Below, piece after piece: positions 1-12,500 of a DNA stretch of 64,000 bases; within the stretch, counting starts at the first letter, position 1; each line of letters begins with the position of its first letter. The position numbers and the translations under genes are program-made. Under the pieces are notes generated by a model. The model made no database searches and had not been told where the DNA came from. It saw nothing but the letters and a program-made list of their open reading frames with translations. Origin of the DNA: Sipunculus nudus. Its lineage: Eukaryota > Annelida > Sipuncula > Golfingiida > Sipunculidae. The stretch is taken from positions 56,251,159 to 56,315,158 of the forward strand of contig CM049313.1 of assembly GCA_026874595.1 (NCBI GenBank). Reading direction: 5' to 3'.

Positions 1-3000
1 GTTCTAACTTCTAAGACACCTCATTATATATGTAATGAGAGGAAAAAAGGTGTACTGGTAATCATGTATACTTCCCATGTATTTATGATGATCTAAACAA
101 GATTATCTAAACAAGTCAGTGTGACTGTGGAACCAGACTTCAGCTTTCATAATACCTTTAAAGGCATACTTGAATGGAGAAGTGGGCAGTATCTAGAATT
201 ATATATGGTGCCACATTATTATAACCTTAGTATCAGTTACATTAATCATCACAAGAAAAAGAAATGACAGATGAAGGCAGAATGAGATTTAGATGTAAAA
301 AAATTTTAACTGAGTTAATAAAATCACAACTGACAGCGTGAAAGTTGGAATTATAAGAATCTGAATATATTTTCAGCACTTCCCTCATACTTTTTTATTC
401 AAACAAAACAAAACTAATGAAAACCATCTGAAGGTCAGATGTATCCAAAAATATACGTCCTAATAGCTATCTCTGTTATGTAGGTATTATTTTTAGCTTT
501 GCTTCCTTAAAAGAAGAACTGACATTCATGATACAAACTGACTACAATATACACAGACAGCAACATGCTTTAAATTTATTATATTGAATAGCCGAATGGG
601 TTGAAACTACTTTACCAGTGCTGAATAGTTAAAATTATCAGGATTGGGTTTTATCTGGATAAAACTTGTTTTATCCAGGACAATGGATATCCAGATGATA
701 CAGGATTAAACTTGATTAAACTAATAATCACTTTGAAAAATTTAATTAAATCAACAAATTATAATCTGGATAAATATGTTCAGAAGGTTTATTAAAATAT
801 TAAAAATATTAATAACTGCAGTTGTTTAGCTTTTTTATAGTCTAATGTACGAAAAAGGTGGTAATGTTTTAATAAGTCATACTCTAACTGACCTCGCTAA
901 AAAAAAGAGATTAATTTTAAGTTTCAAAATTATTATTAAAATCATGGCATGACTATCAGTGAAAAAAACAATGGGATTTATGTATAAATATATGGTCACA
1001 TAATTATTCAGTTAACTAGATATAAATTTTCCTTTATTTACAGTGGAAAGCTAAACTTAATATCAATGTCTTCTTCACAGACAGTATACATCCAAACTTT
1101 GGATAAAACTGGATAAAACCTGTTTTATCTTACCGGATTACTCCGGATTTATCCAGTGGATTAAACCAATTGTGGATAAAACTGCCAACCCTGAAAATTA
1201 TGATAAACTTTCTTGTTAATAAGGTACACAATATACAGATATTTTTTATTTCCCAGTCACATGAATATTTCCCTGGGTGGGATTTCATGGTAAATTCCAG
1301 AAAGGACTATTTTCCATGGCGGGAAATTCCTGCCATGGTAATTTCTGGACACTCAAGATTTCAGATATAAACATAAAGGTGCAGAATGTCTAGTCTTGAG
1401 AATCAATGAGTTCATTTCAAATGGTTTGAGCTAAGAAATACTTTTAAAATTATTAATGTTGCAAGCATAAAATTAACAGATATGGTTACTTAATCACTGA
1501 TTTATTAAATCAGTAAAAGACAAATATATAATTTTAAAATATTTTAAAAAAGATCTGGACTGTTGCTGTTTCTTTAATAAGCTATTGCATATATCTTAAA
1601 AACTGTCAACAATAATTTATAGTACAAACTTACTATAAAATATTTCATCCAGATCACTATGCACAGTAACAGTGTTAAAGAAGAGATATGGTGATACTAG
1701 AGTACATTTAAATCCAGTTAATTTCGGTAATTTTTTTTCGAGTCTCACCAAAAAAACAAAAGGAACATGATTCATCAAATCTAGTATGACATATTTCATC
1801 CATATTATTATTCACATGACAGAGTTATACAAAAAAATCAATACTAGAGTACATTTAAATCCAATCAAATTCGATTGATCTCTTCAAATCTAGTGATTAG
1901 TCCAAACTGAAAATATGGACCTAAGAAATATTAATTCTGAAGATGATGTATCATTGTAAAAATTAAGTTTATTTTGTACCATATAAAATAAGAGGAGTGT
2001 TCACCACAGTTCTCAGAGTTTTGACTCTACAATTCTCAATACAGCTTTCAGTGCCACCCCAGCACCTGTTATTTTTGTTTTATTAGAAGAGCAAAGCTGC
2101 TCTAGGATATTATGGGCTTTAGCTGGTGTATATCATATATGTATACTAATATATCATGATAAATTTTATTTGGTAATTTTAAGCACAGGTGATACTTGCT
2201 TTTCAATAGGTCAGTGCAACTTTGTCCGGGAGGGGTTATCCCATGGACTGAATTTGAACCTGGTCTGGTTTTCTAAGGGCTGAACTGGATATACTGACAT
2301 ATTTATACATGTATTTCTGAAAGATGGTGTTGTAAACTGTCAAAAGCCTCAAGTCCTCAACATATATTGGAAAATGGGCCCGGCCCCTGATAGGACTCAC
2401 TTGAAGTCATTTCTGACACTACAAGACCTAAAACAGGCATTTTGGCCCATATGAGTTGTGGAACAGTGATTTAGTGCAACCCCTTTCATTTATAATTTAG
2501 ATTTAGTACATATCATGCTATTTTAGAACTGAACTTAACTGCCTGCGCAGTCCTAGAAAATATGTTGGATACATTTCAATACAAGTCTTCAAACCATATG
2601 TTAAAACTTAAGTGGATGGTTTTGGTTTTAAAAGAAAATATTGATAACAACGTAAATTATTTATTATAAATCAAATAAATTATTGATGACAAATTTCTCA
2701 AAAGGTAGAGATCCATGTCTGGGCCCTTTAAGACCAAGTGATAGTTGAGTTATGTTAAAAATTGACTGTTTCTCTGCGTCTTATAACATGTCAGCATGTC
2801 AGATGACAATCATGACATGGACTTAAAGGACAGATACATCTCATCTTTGGATATACATAATTATAGTAGGAAATATTAAATTTAAAACACTTCTGAAAGA
2901 CTGTTTATACCTCAATCATTGCTTATTAAACTCTAACAGACATCAACAGTATCAGTTCATGAAATAATTTACAATATTGCACTCCTTTGGCCCACCTCCA

Positions 3001-3179
3001 CCATCTCGCCAGTATAATTATTGCATGGATGGTTTTTGTGAAGCTGAAACCATCTCCTGAAATGGTTAAGCAATTTCGCCAAAACCAGTTTTGGTTTTGC
3101 TATTGTTAAGTGCATGGATTCCAAGAAGTGACCAAAACTGAAACTAGTTTAAAATTGTTTGAGTGGGCCCTAATATTGG
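1..3179. other. AT-rich non-coding stretch upstream of ARB2A
   Basis: I see no convincing coding exon here. The reading frames present are short and low-complexity. The stretch contains one clear hAT-like MITE, listed separately. The ARB2A promoter or a first exon could lie here or upstream of the window, but I cannot point to it. Confidence 0.5.
631..1201. mobile_element. hAT-like non-autonomous element (MITE) with 8-bp target duplication
   Basis: The element is 639-1193 (555 bp). It starts CAGGATTGGGTTTTATC and ends with the inverse of CAGGGTTGGCAGTTTTATC, giving imperfect terminal inverted repeats. It is flanked by a perfect 8-bp direct repeat AAAATTAT at 631-638 and 1194-1201. An 8-bp duplication with CAGGG-type ends is characteristic of the hAT superfamily. 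The motif GGATAAAAC recurs inside both ends. There is no coding capacity, so it would depend on a transposase made elsewhere. Confidence 0.75.
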
Positions 3180-3545
3180 TAGCTATATTCTAATCCTGGA
3201 GACAGCACCACCTACAGGTCTTGAAATTAAGTAAACTTATTTACAGTCACACTTGTTATTTTTATCAACGGATAAAGTTTAAAGTTGCTATGTTGGTGTT
3301 CAAGGCAAAACATGGTATTGCTCCAAAATACCTCCAGGATTTAATCCAGCCTTACATACCTGCGATACGTCTGAGATCATTAAACCAAGAATTACTGTGT
3401 GTTCTATATACAAGGTCCACCTTGGTGGCTAATAGAGCTTTTTGTGTTGCAAGACCCACTTTGTGAAACTCTCTCCCACAGGACCTACCTCAAACTTCTA
3501 ATCTTGACACATTTAAAAAAGCTTAAAACCTATTTGTTTTTGCAA
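3180..3545 (+). pseudogene. LINE (non-LTR retrotransposon) 3' remnant, end of reverse-transcriptase ORF2
   Basis: The frame at 3221-3466 reads FKVAMLVFKAKHGIAPKYL, followed by a DLIQPY-like stretch and RAFCVARPTL. This matches the C-terminal tail of the LINE ORF2 families whose proteins end with a 'hWLPv..Ri.FKi..l.fKal.g.aP.YL.dll..y' block. Beyond 3466 the homology continues (NSLPQDLPQTSNLDTFKKA) but is broken by in-frame stops. It is therefore a dead, 5'-truncated copy. The family looks CR1/L2-like, but this fragment cannot settle it. Confidence 0.6.
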
Positions 3546-3599
3546 TATTTTGGTAGTTAATTATACTTTCACAATAATCATTCAGCACATTCAGCAATT

Positions 3600-6116
3600 T
3601 TTAGCTCAGCTGACTATAAGTCAACTGAGCTATAGTCGTGGTCCTTTGTCCGTCGGCTGTCCGTCTGTTAAACTGGCACGTTTTGAAACCGTAAGACATA
3701 GGAATCTAAAATTCGGCATAATGTTAGATGTCCCCAAGATCTCCCACCAAGCCAAAAACTAGGTCTTTGCGACTACGATCCTTTGAGAAATTTAGGAAAA
3801 ACCTCAATTTTTTATTAAAAACCTATTTTCACACTTCAGAACTGCTTAATATCAAAACCACTCATCTGTTTTTCCTCATATTTACCATAAATATTTCTCT
3901 ATATAGTTTCTTTGTACATGCCAGAATTTAGGTCTGTATTATATAATTTAAAAAAGTTAAGTGCCCAAACATAATGCATTTTGTAAAAAATCAGGAAGAT
4001 ATTTGATCACTTAACACAAAACTTGTAAAAGCTAAGGACTTTTTTTCAGTAATATAACTTCAATTAAATAAAATTAAATTGTATACCCAAAATTAGATCA
4101 AAATCTTTTAAAAATTTTTAAAATATTAGCAAAAATAAAAAATTGGTACCTTAAATTTTGCCCAACTTTGACCATGGCACATTTTTTTCCTGTAACTGTT
4201 GATCAAAAACTGTAGATTTTATTCAAGTTTTCAAGCACCATGTCACAAATTATTTACATCAAGCTAGTGTTATGCAGTTTGCTAGAGCTCAGCTCCCCAG
4301 CTTCAGCTCAGTTCCTAAAATTTGGCATACAGTTAGATGTCTCCAAAATACCCTACCATGCCATGAATTTGGTCACTAGGACTTAATCCCTTTTAGATTT
4401 TAATGAAAAACCCATTGTTACACTTCAAGACTGCCTAATATCAAAACCACTCATCTGACTTTAATCATATATAATATACATATTTTTCTATACATTCGCT
4501 ATGCACATGCTAGAAATGATGTCAGTATTGCGTAATTGTTTGATGTTATGGGCCCAAACATAATGCACTTTGTAAAAAATCAGGAAATATATTTACTCCC
4601 TTAACAAGAGGATTGCTGAAGCTAGAGATTTTTTGTCAGGGATGTAACATTATTTAATCAAGATTCAATTGAATACCCAAAATTAGTTCTGAATTTTTCA
4701 AATTTTATAAGTTATTAGTATAAATATAAAATTAGTACCTTAAAATTTGCCCCAATTTGACCATGGCATATTTGTTTCCTGTGAGCACTGTTGATATAAT
4801 TTTCATATTATGCATACAAAAGGATTTCAGCTTTTTAGTTTAGAAAGCTGAAAGAAAATGGCCAAAAATTGTTGCTTTTATTTATGTTTTTATGAGACCA
4901 TGTCAAAACAAGGCTGTCCCAAGCCCCTCTTCAGTCACCTGTATGTTGACCTTTTTTTTATTGACCTTTCAGCAAATTATGCACGCTTTAGGGAGGCATA
5001 CACTGGGGCAGCCAGGCAGCTTATGGCCAGCCATAGTTGATCCAGGTGTCCAGCCCAACTTATCTAGTAGTTGTTTTGACCAACAACATAACAAGAAACT
5101 ATAAATTAATAAATTTTTATTGGTTTTTAATAACAAATTAAAGAAAAATTAATAGAAAAGGAATTTGTTAGTTGATGAGTAACAGGAAATTAACTTGCAG
5201 TTACTGATGATGTAAGAATCTTGTATGGATGGATAGAATGTCAAGTATTCCAAATAACACCATGCAGTCACCTATGGTATTTTTCAGTTCAATTTTTTAA
5301 TGATTACAAAAATTAATCATATTATTCCCTACCAATCATTAGGGATCATATGAAGGAAATTAATGATAGACAAAGATGCAGTTGATAATATTAATCTAGA
5401 TTCCTACTGTGTCTAGTGTGTAGATTGATATGAAAGTAGTCCAAAGTGAATATATTACATTTATCTTTTTTAATATAAAAAAAAGTCATAAAACCAGGTA
5501 CTTACGATCATTATTAAATTTGTGAATTTTGTATATTCTGGATTCTCAACATCATTGATTGGCTAAAACTGAAAAAATACCAGACATGGTGCAAATACTT
5601 TGCAAATGTATTTGAATACGAATATGAATCATTATAAAATTTCTCACATAAGAATGGGAATTCAGGTAAAAATGAAAGTATTTGAATACCAGTGCAAATA
5701 CTTTCAAAATGTATTCATGAATGCATTCATGAATATATTCTATAATATTATTTTAATAATCATAAGAGTTATATTTTATTTTAAAAAATAATGATTTTCT
5801 TATTATTTTTAATAAAATTATATTTGGCACAACATTTGTTATTAAATTTTAATAAATAGTTACTCTTATATTATAAGTTATATGGCCAAGTAAGAATCTG
5901 TGTGACAATAGCACTCCATTTGTCAATAAAATAAATGAAATCAATCCTCTTCCCTGTCTCCAAAGATACTATCAAAATCATACATAAGCTAAACACCAAC
6001 AACTCATAATAAAGCTTTTATTTATTACCACACAAAACCAGCATGTGCCTCATTTCGAAATCATATTTTTTTATCATATATAACAGCTGAGCGCCGTGAC
6101 CCATGGGTCCCTTGTT
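3600..6116 (+). mobile_element. Hairpin-ended dispersed element E, copy E1
   Basis: The 5' end is a T-run followed by AGCTCAGCTGACT, which can fold back on the nearby AGTCAACTGAGCT. The 3' end at about 6084-6116 is CAGCTGAGC followed by GTGACCCATGGGTCCCTTGTT. The 5' GCTCAGCTG and 3' CAGCTGAGC are a perfect 9-bp subterminal inverted repeat. The interior is AT-rich with short duplicated blocks, for example the 'TTTGGGCCCAAACATAATGCA'-like stretches near 3963 and 4552. No transposase or helicase is encoded. It belongs to the same subfamily as copy E2 on the minus strand at 45365-48671. A Helitron2/Helentron-like rolling-circle origin is inferred from the end structure. Confidence 0.65.
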
Positions 6117-6191
6117 AATCCTTTCAGTCTGTGAGTTGTAAAGCGTTTTAGAGCACTTTGGTGGATTTTACGCTATATAAAATAAAATATT

Positions 6192-6207
6192 ATTATTATT
6201 ATTATTT
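6192..6207. repeat. (ATT)n microsatellite
   Basis: A short run of TTA/ATT trinucleotides a few dozen bases after the 3' end of element E1. Confidence 0.7.
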
Positions 6208-6497
6208 AAATTTCTAATCAGATATCCAACACTTACCCCTACATATGTATGCTGATATTATTAAAAGATAATGAAACTTAATAAAGTTAGTTTAATCTAA
6301 TTTATGGCATCAAAAGTCAGGATGAGTCATGATACAGACAAAATTTTAATTTTAAATAAGTAAAATTTTAATCCTATTTAGTGTAACCACTTCCCACTGA
6401 TGGGTAGTGAAGTAAACATATAATACTAGTAGTGCAATTTTCAGTTTAGTCAGAACATTTTAACAGTTTGTATTTTATTACAGGTTTATTTCAAGGG

Positions 6498-6531
6498 ATG
6501 GCGGAGGAAATGGCAAGTTCAGACAGCAGAG
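6498..6531 (+). CDS. ARB2A: ARB2A coding exon 1 (start codon)
   Basis: The acceptor at 6481-6483 (TTTTATTACAG) opens an exon that reads through GGGATGGCGGAGG. ATG 6498 begins [11 protein letters not shown] and the donor is GAG|GTGAGT at 6532 (phase 1). The frame has no stop between the acceptor and the ATG, so translation could also come in from an earlier exon. Confidence 0.75.
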
Positions 6532-9500
6532 GTGAGTGAATCTGATCAATATATATATGTCAAGGCCTGGTCAAGGCCCAGATCCTGATCTTGACCAATC
6601 AGTGCCTAAACCCAGATCAGGATTTAGGTTTTAGCTGGACTTAATCCTGATCAGGATTTGGTCTTGACTATTCACAGATTGGTCCGGACCAAATCCCAAT
6701 CAGGATCTGGTCAGGCCCATATCCTGATTAAGAATTGACATGTAATACTTAATTACACCTTCAGCACATATTTCTGATTAATTTAAGGGAAATTCACCTT
6801 AGTTCGGCCTACTCATAAACTTGAATCTAATTTTGTCAAAACAAAATATTTATTATGCCATGCCAAACTTCAAATACATAGAGTTAGTTGAACCAATGAA
6901 TATTAGTAATACCTGACATGAATGAATGAATTAATCAAAAGAATACTGACTCTTGTGGTCAGCTTAACCTTTTTCAAATTGGAAATATTGTGAACTTGAT
7001 GGATAAAACCTTTTCTGGCTTGTAAAACCTACATCATGTATGTATGAATCAAATTTATTAAATTCTGAATCTAAAATAAACAAAAACATTTTATAAATAT
7101 AAACAATTTTAAGTTGATCTGATGATTAAAAAGAACCTTGTGGACATGAAGTTTAGCAAGTTGATACATTTATGAGCTGGATCAGGGGTATGGATAGCCA
7201 TAACCTTCATCTGATTAGACAGAAAGTCATTTTCTTTGTTATTAATTGAAGATCAGGATTTAGGCTGGACAAAATCCAGATCGAGATATGGTCTGGATCA
7301 AGATCTTTTATTAATATTATTAAAGGGAGGTAAAAAATAAACAATCAAATTTACAGTGGCTCTTCACAGTGTAAATGGGTATACATGTACATCATTTAAG
7401 TCTTGTGGAAATTAGTGTATGAGTAAATAAGTGTGTTTAAGGAAACTAGTCTACACTTGGTGTGTGGTTTACAATAAGGAAGTGTTTCTATGGACCTATA
7501 ATTGCACAGACAGAATTGTTAACTTTGGTTGAATGTCGGAAACCTGATGATTTCTACGTTTGTAAGATAAGTGAGAATATGAGACATCATATTTTTATGT
7601 TCTAATCTAAGTGTGAAGTAATTTCTTCCCACATGTATATACACAAATATGATTTTCAACTGGTCATGTTGACAAGTTAACATAAAGACCTGCCTTTTAT
7701 ATGGTAACCAAACATTCATGCAGCTCACCTTGAATTACAGAATCAAAACATGGTGCAAATCTATCTCATTCATCACACTGTGATTTGCCAACTATACATT
7801 TATACCAATGAAAGTGAAAGCCAGCAATCCCAGCATTTTCCTTTGGTGATTTTGCCAGTTACTTTACTGTGATTCCCTGCTGTTGAAACATTATTCTGGG
7901 TTCAATGAAAAAAAATATCCTACATTACCTGTGAACCAGTGTTAAATTTGACTGTGAATATAAGCCTAGCTCTAAAAAAAAAAGGGTCCTAATAATTCCA
8001 GTCAGATACCAAAATCCAGAGATACATGTATCCCCTCATTGTTCTAGTAGTATGTCCTCATGATGTTATCAGATTGGGGGTTGATTGTTGTAAACAAATT
8101 ACTAATTAGTCAAAGAGTCTGCAGGGATTCCTCCTCATCAGACAAAGCAGGAAGTTTCCCAGGGAATTAATGTGTAATCTTGGCTAAACATAAACTAACA
8201 AATTACCTCCACAAAGGACACACAGTTAATATTACATTGATTTAGTTTGTGAAGAATCTGTGTTCAGTAAATATGCTTGGTGAGCATGTTTGAGGGAAGA
8301 CTTTATAACCAGTAGTCAGGGTTGGACAAAACCTCGGTTTTAAGCATTAAGCCAAGCCCAGTGGGTTTTTATGGATTAACCCTGGTTTTACAGGTTTTAC
8401 ATGCTATATAGTGTCAATTGAAATTGAATATGATTATATGCATTGAATATGATTCTGTGCTTTATATTTTGTTAATATAAAGCAGTATCAAAGGCTGTGT
8501 CTGATATATATTTCATAACACATAAAGCAATTAATTATGAAACACTGAACTGAAAAAAAAAGAGAGATGCAGTGAATATATTCGGTACATGTATCACAAC
8601 CCTCATTTAAATATTTTTATGGACTTTTTTTCAAAGATTGCTTTGTTGGTGTATACAGTAGAAACATTGATTTAGAAGTGGTTTCTGGCTGTAAAAAACT
8701 GGCTACAGGCTATAATTTAATTTTGGAATTTTTTCAGTGTGGACCCATAATGTTGCAGGGTTGGTAAATCTTTTAGTTACACTAACTTCAATTATACTGT
8801 TAATAGATATCATGTGTTGATATCACTTTTGTGTAAAAAAATAATTAAAACCCTGCATATATTGGACCTCTTAAAATACAGAATTCAGTAATAATCTGCA
8901 TCAAAGGGGTACCATAATACCACCCTGATGATAATGATAATCCACCACAGACTGGCTGTTATCCAATTAACAAATACCTGCTGATTCAACCACCTAGCCT
9001 GTGCAGGGCACACAACATCCTCTAGTATAACCGTGATTAATGGCCAGGCTAAAGGAGGACTTGTGCACTTTTAATTGTTAGAAAATGTTCAGATGCAGAT
9101 ATCAGGGAGGTAAGTGTTGGGTGTGAAGGGTATTCTTCACCAGTGACATAATTATTGTTCCCACTAAATTATCAAAGATTTCATAAACTGAAGTAACTCA
9201 TCCCTTTGTCAAACAGCACCCAGAATTCCCCCATTGCTATTTTTCTGTTTTGTCAGTTTCAAATCATATGAGTGATAAACAAGTAACACCTGAAACAAAT
9301 TGTGTATTCTTTATTTTTCTCTGCTGAGTTTCATGAAGAGAGTGAATTTCTGACAAAGTTTAGCAAGGCAGATCAAATATATCCAAAACATCTGACCTCA
9401 CAAACATACCAGCCCTTCCAAAAGTGATCCTTATACCAAGGATATTGAAAGTGATCTACTTAATTCCATGCTGCATATATCAATATTGTATTGTTGGTCA

Positions 9501-12500
9501 GTTGTCAGACATTGGCCAGTGATAAAAATAGAAATATTTCTTGATAGTCAGCTATCTCTGTGCCAAGCACTGAATCAGCTTGTAAGAACAAGGATAACCA
9601 GTCCTCTGCAGAAAGACATAGTTATTTCTTCTTCTCCAAGGGACACTGCAATCTATATATTAATAGCGTAAGGCAATTTTTGTAATTTTCCGTATCTTCT
9701 CTGATACCACCGTACGGATTGCTGTGATTTTAGATATACATATGCCCCGAGATTCCACCCACTTTTATTTGCAATATTTGCGTATTACGTGCATAATTAA
9801 TAATTTTAATATTTGCTCCCCCGCGGGCGCCTTTTTCTTTGTGTTTTCGGGCCCGGTAACACAATGGCCATAGAATATGTGCTGGCGGGTTTACTCCAGG
9901 GGCCCTATCTGGGGTTTTAGTACATTCGCGGTGACCGGCCCGAAATAATCCCCATTGGCGATTCCTTTTCAAAAGGAGGATTTTTGAAAGTATTGTTTTG
10001 CAGGAGCCCTCTTCGTGACCTGATATGCTTGAGTGCACATCAACCAGGTTGCAGGAAATCGTAATGGATAGGCAAAAAAAAAAATGGTATGTTTCTCGGG
10101 CACTTTATTTCAGAAAACTGTGAGGCCGGGTGATATTTTACCTTTGTTTTGTTTGTTTCGATAAAATTTCATATGGTTCATATGTTCAGGAAAAGCATGA
10201 AAATAACAGAATTGTTTTGCTTAACGAGCAAAAATAGAACATAACAAAGGAAGATCAAAACTAAAACTGAAAATAAAAATAAATTTTTTTTATTGGAGGG
10301 AGAGGGATAATTGACGCGGGCGGTGACTGAGAACCATACCTTTTATTTTTTTGTGCCTTATAGGCCTACAGTCTCACTTGGTTGCACGAAGTCCGGCCCT
10401 CGCATACGATTGAGGTCCTTGATAAATATTCAAAAACACATATAGGCCTACTATTTGTAACAGATGTAAAGAAAACAATGTTAACCAAATTCACGTCTTG
10501 GTTGGTACAGTGTGATGTGTACATGTGTGGAGTTGGACCACCAAAGTTGTAAGCAAATAATATTGACTATAAATGTTTTGAAAATCGAGATTTTTTTTTT
10601 TCATTACTGCAGTTACAAAGGTAAAACTCCTGTAAAATGTGTATTTAATACGTTTGTACTGGTATTTGTTTCTTTTACATACATGTGCCATCTGATTTTT
10701 AATAATGTTTATGTAATACTCATTGTTTTTTAAAGACTTTAATTCTTTCATTCAGTATATATGCTTTTTGTGTATCTTTTGTATGCATATGTAATACTGT
10801 TGATCAGTTTCTCATGTCACATGGTTCATGTGTAGGTGACTATTTGTGAAAGACCCTGACTACATTTTTGGCACTCCATGGCTTTGGGGTGACCGTTCGC
10901 GACTGTACGCCGTTCCGAAACATGTTATGAACGCTGTTCCGAAAGATTTTATATTTATCCACAATAATTTACATACAGTGGATCTATATATTAATAGGGT
11001 AAAGCGATTTGTGTGATTTTCCATATCTCTGGATTTTTTGTGGATTTCCGACACAACCGTACAGATTGTCGTGTTCGCCCTGAAGCGTGCGTAGCACAGG
11101 TATTTGCTATTTTGGGTTTAACAATGAGAGGTTCCAGGTTTAATTTGGACTTATTGTTAAACATCCGTGACCAGCAACTGTTTATTGTACACTTCCAATT
11201 TTAATTAACTTGGTACTGGACTGGGAAAAACTGCTTTTTTTTTTTAATCTACATATTTTAGTAAAAGTGTGATCAAAACTGAATGGTTGAGGCACAGGCA
11301 CCTCAATTTTCAGAAGAGTTCACATTTAAATGTCTCAGTTACTATGTGTTACAATGTTTTGACATGGTGAACCCTTTTGCAAGTCCTTGGACAGGGTCTT
11401 ACTTAGGAGTGAGGAAATGTTCATAATTTGAAATTAACTCATACAAAGCCTTACTGTCACAAGGCCAGAGCCTTAATCTTTACACCACCATGCTCCACAA
11501 GGCTATAGCCTTAACCATTACACCACCATGTTACACAAGCCAGAGCCTTAACCATTATTTCACCAAGTCCAGAACTATAAAATTAAAACTATAAAACCAC
11601 AATAAATTCTTAACTATTATAACACCATGCTCCAAAAGGCCAGATCCTTAACCATTTCTCAACCATGCTCCACAAGACTAGGTTCTTATTCATTACACCA
11701 CCATGTTCCACAAGGCCAGGGCTTTAACCATTACACCACCATGTTCCACAAGGCTAGAGACTTACCCATTACTTCACCATGCTCCATTGGGCTAGAGCCT
11801 TAAAGGGGCCCAATCACCTGTAAAGCATATTGAAATAACATGAAAAATAGTGTCTTCTCATTGAAATAAATTGGTACCTGCCAAACTTTGTACTGAAACC
11901 GTTTGCTTACTCCTGTACATGAGTGTTAAAAACAGTGGACCGGGCGCAATCCCAGGTGTCAACATAAACACAGCGCATGGGACTTCATGTACCGCCTGGG
12001 CCTAATTATATGTCAATCAGGAGATGCTCTGACTGACTTGGCCCAAAAACTGTAACACATCGTATGCAACATCGTATATTATTTGTCGCGCATGCGCAAG
12101 ATAGGACCTCCGTCCATGCGGACTTGTTATTGTAAACATACTACACAGGTGAATTGTGTTTACAAACACACAAAACCAAAACAAGGCTTTTAACAGCTCA
12201 CAGGGAGGTACTGAAGCATTGTGCTGGGATTGTTTTACTGAGAAAGTTTTGTGAAAAGTAAAGCTGAACTGACAGTGTGAAAGAAATATTGCTCCTGATT
12301 ATATCCCTTTAACAATTACACCACCATGCTCAACAAGGCCAGAGCCTTAACAATTACACAACCATGCTGAATAAGGCTAGATCCTTAACTATTTCAGCAC
12401 CATGCTCCAAAAGGCCAGATCCTTAACCATCACTCTACCATGATCCACAAGACCAGACCTTTAACCATAACACCACCATGTTCCACAAGGCTAGAGACTT

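Noticed and set aside
8322-8768. Two CAGGGTTGG motifs suggesting a second hAT-like element
   Set aside because: They are in direct, not inverted, orientation and no flanking duplication was found.
9730-10038. 102-codon minus-strand frame
   Set aside because: Lies in the CpG-rich repeat-like stretch, has no recognisable family features and no splice context.
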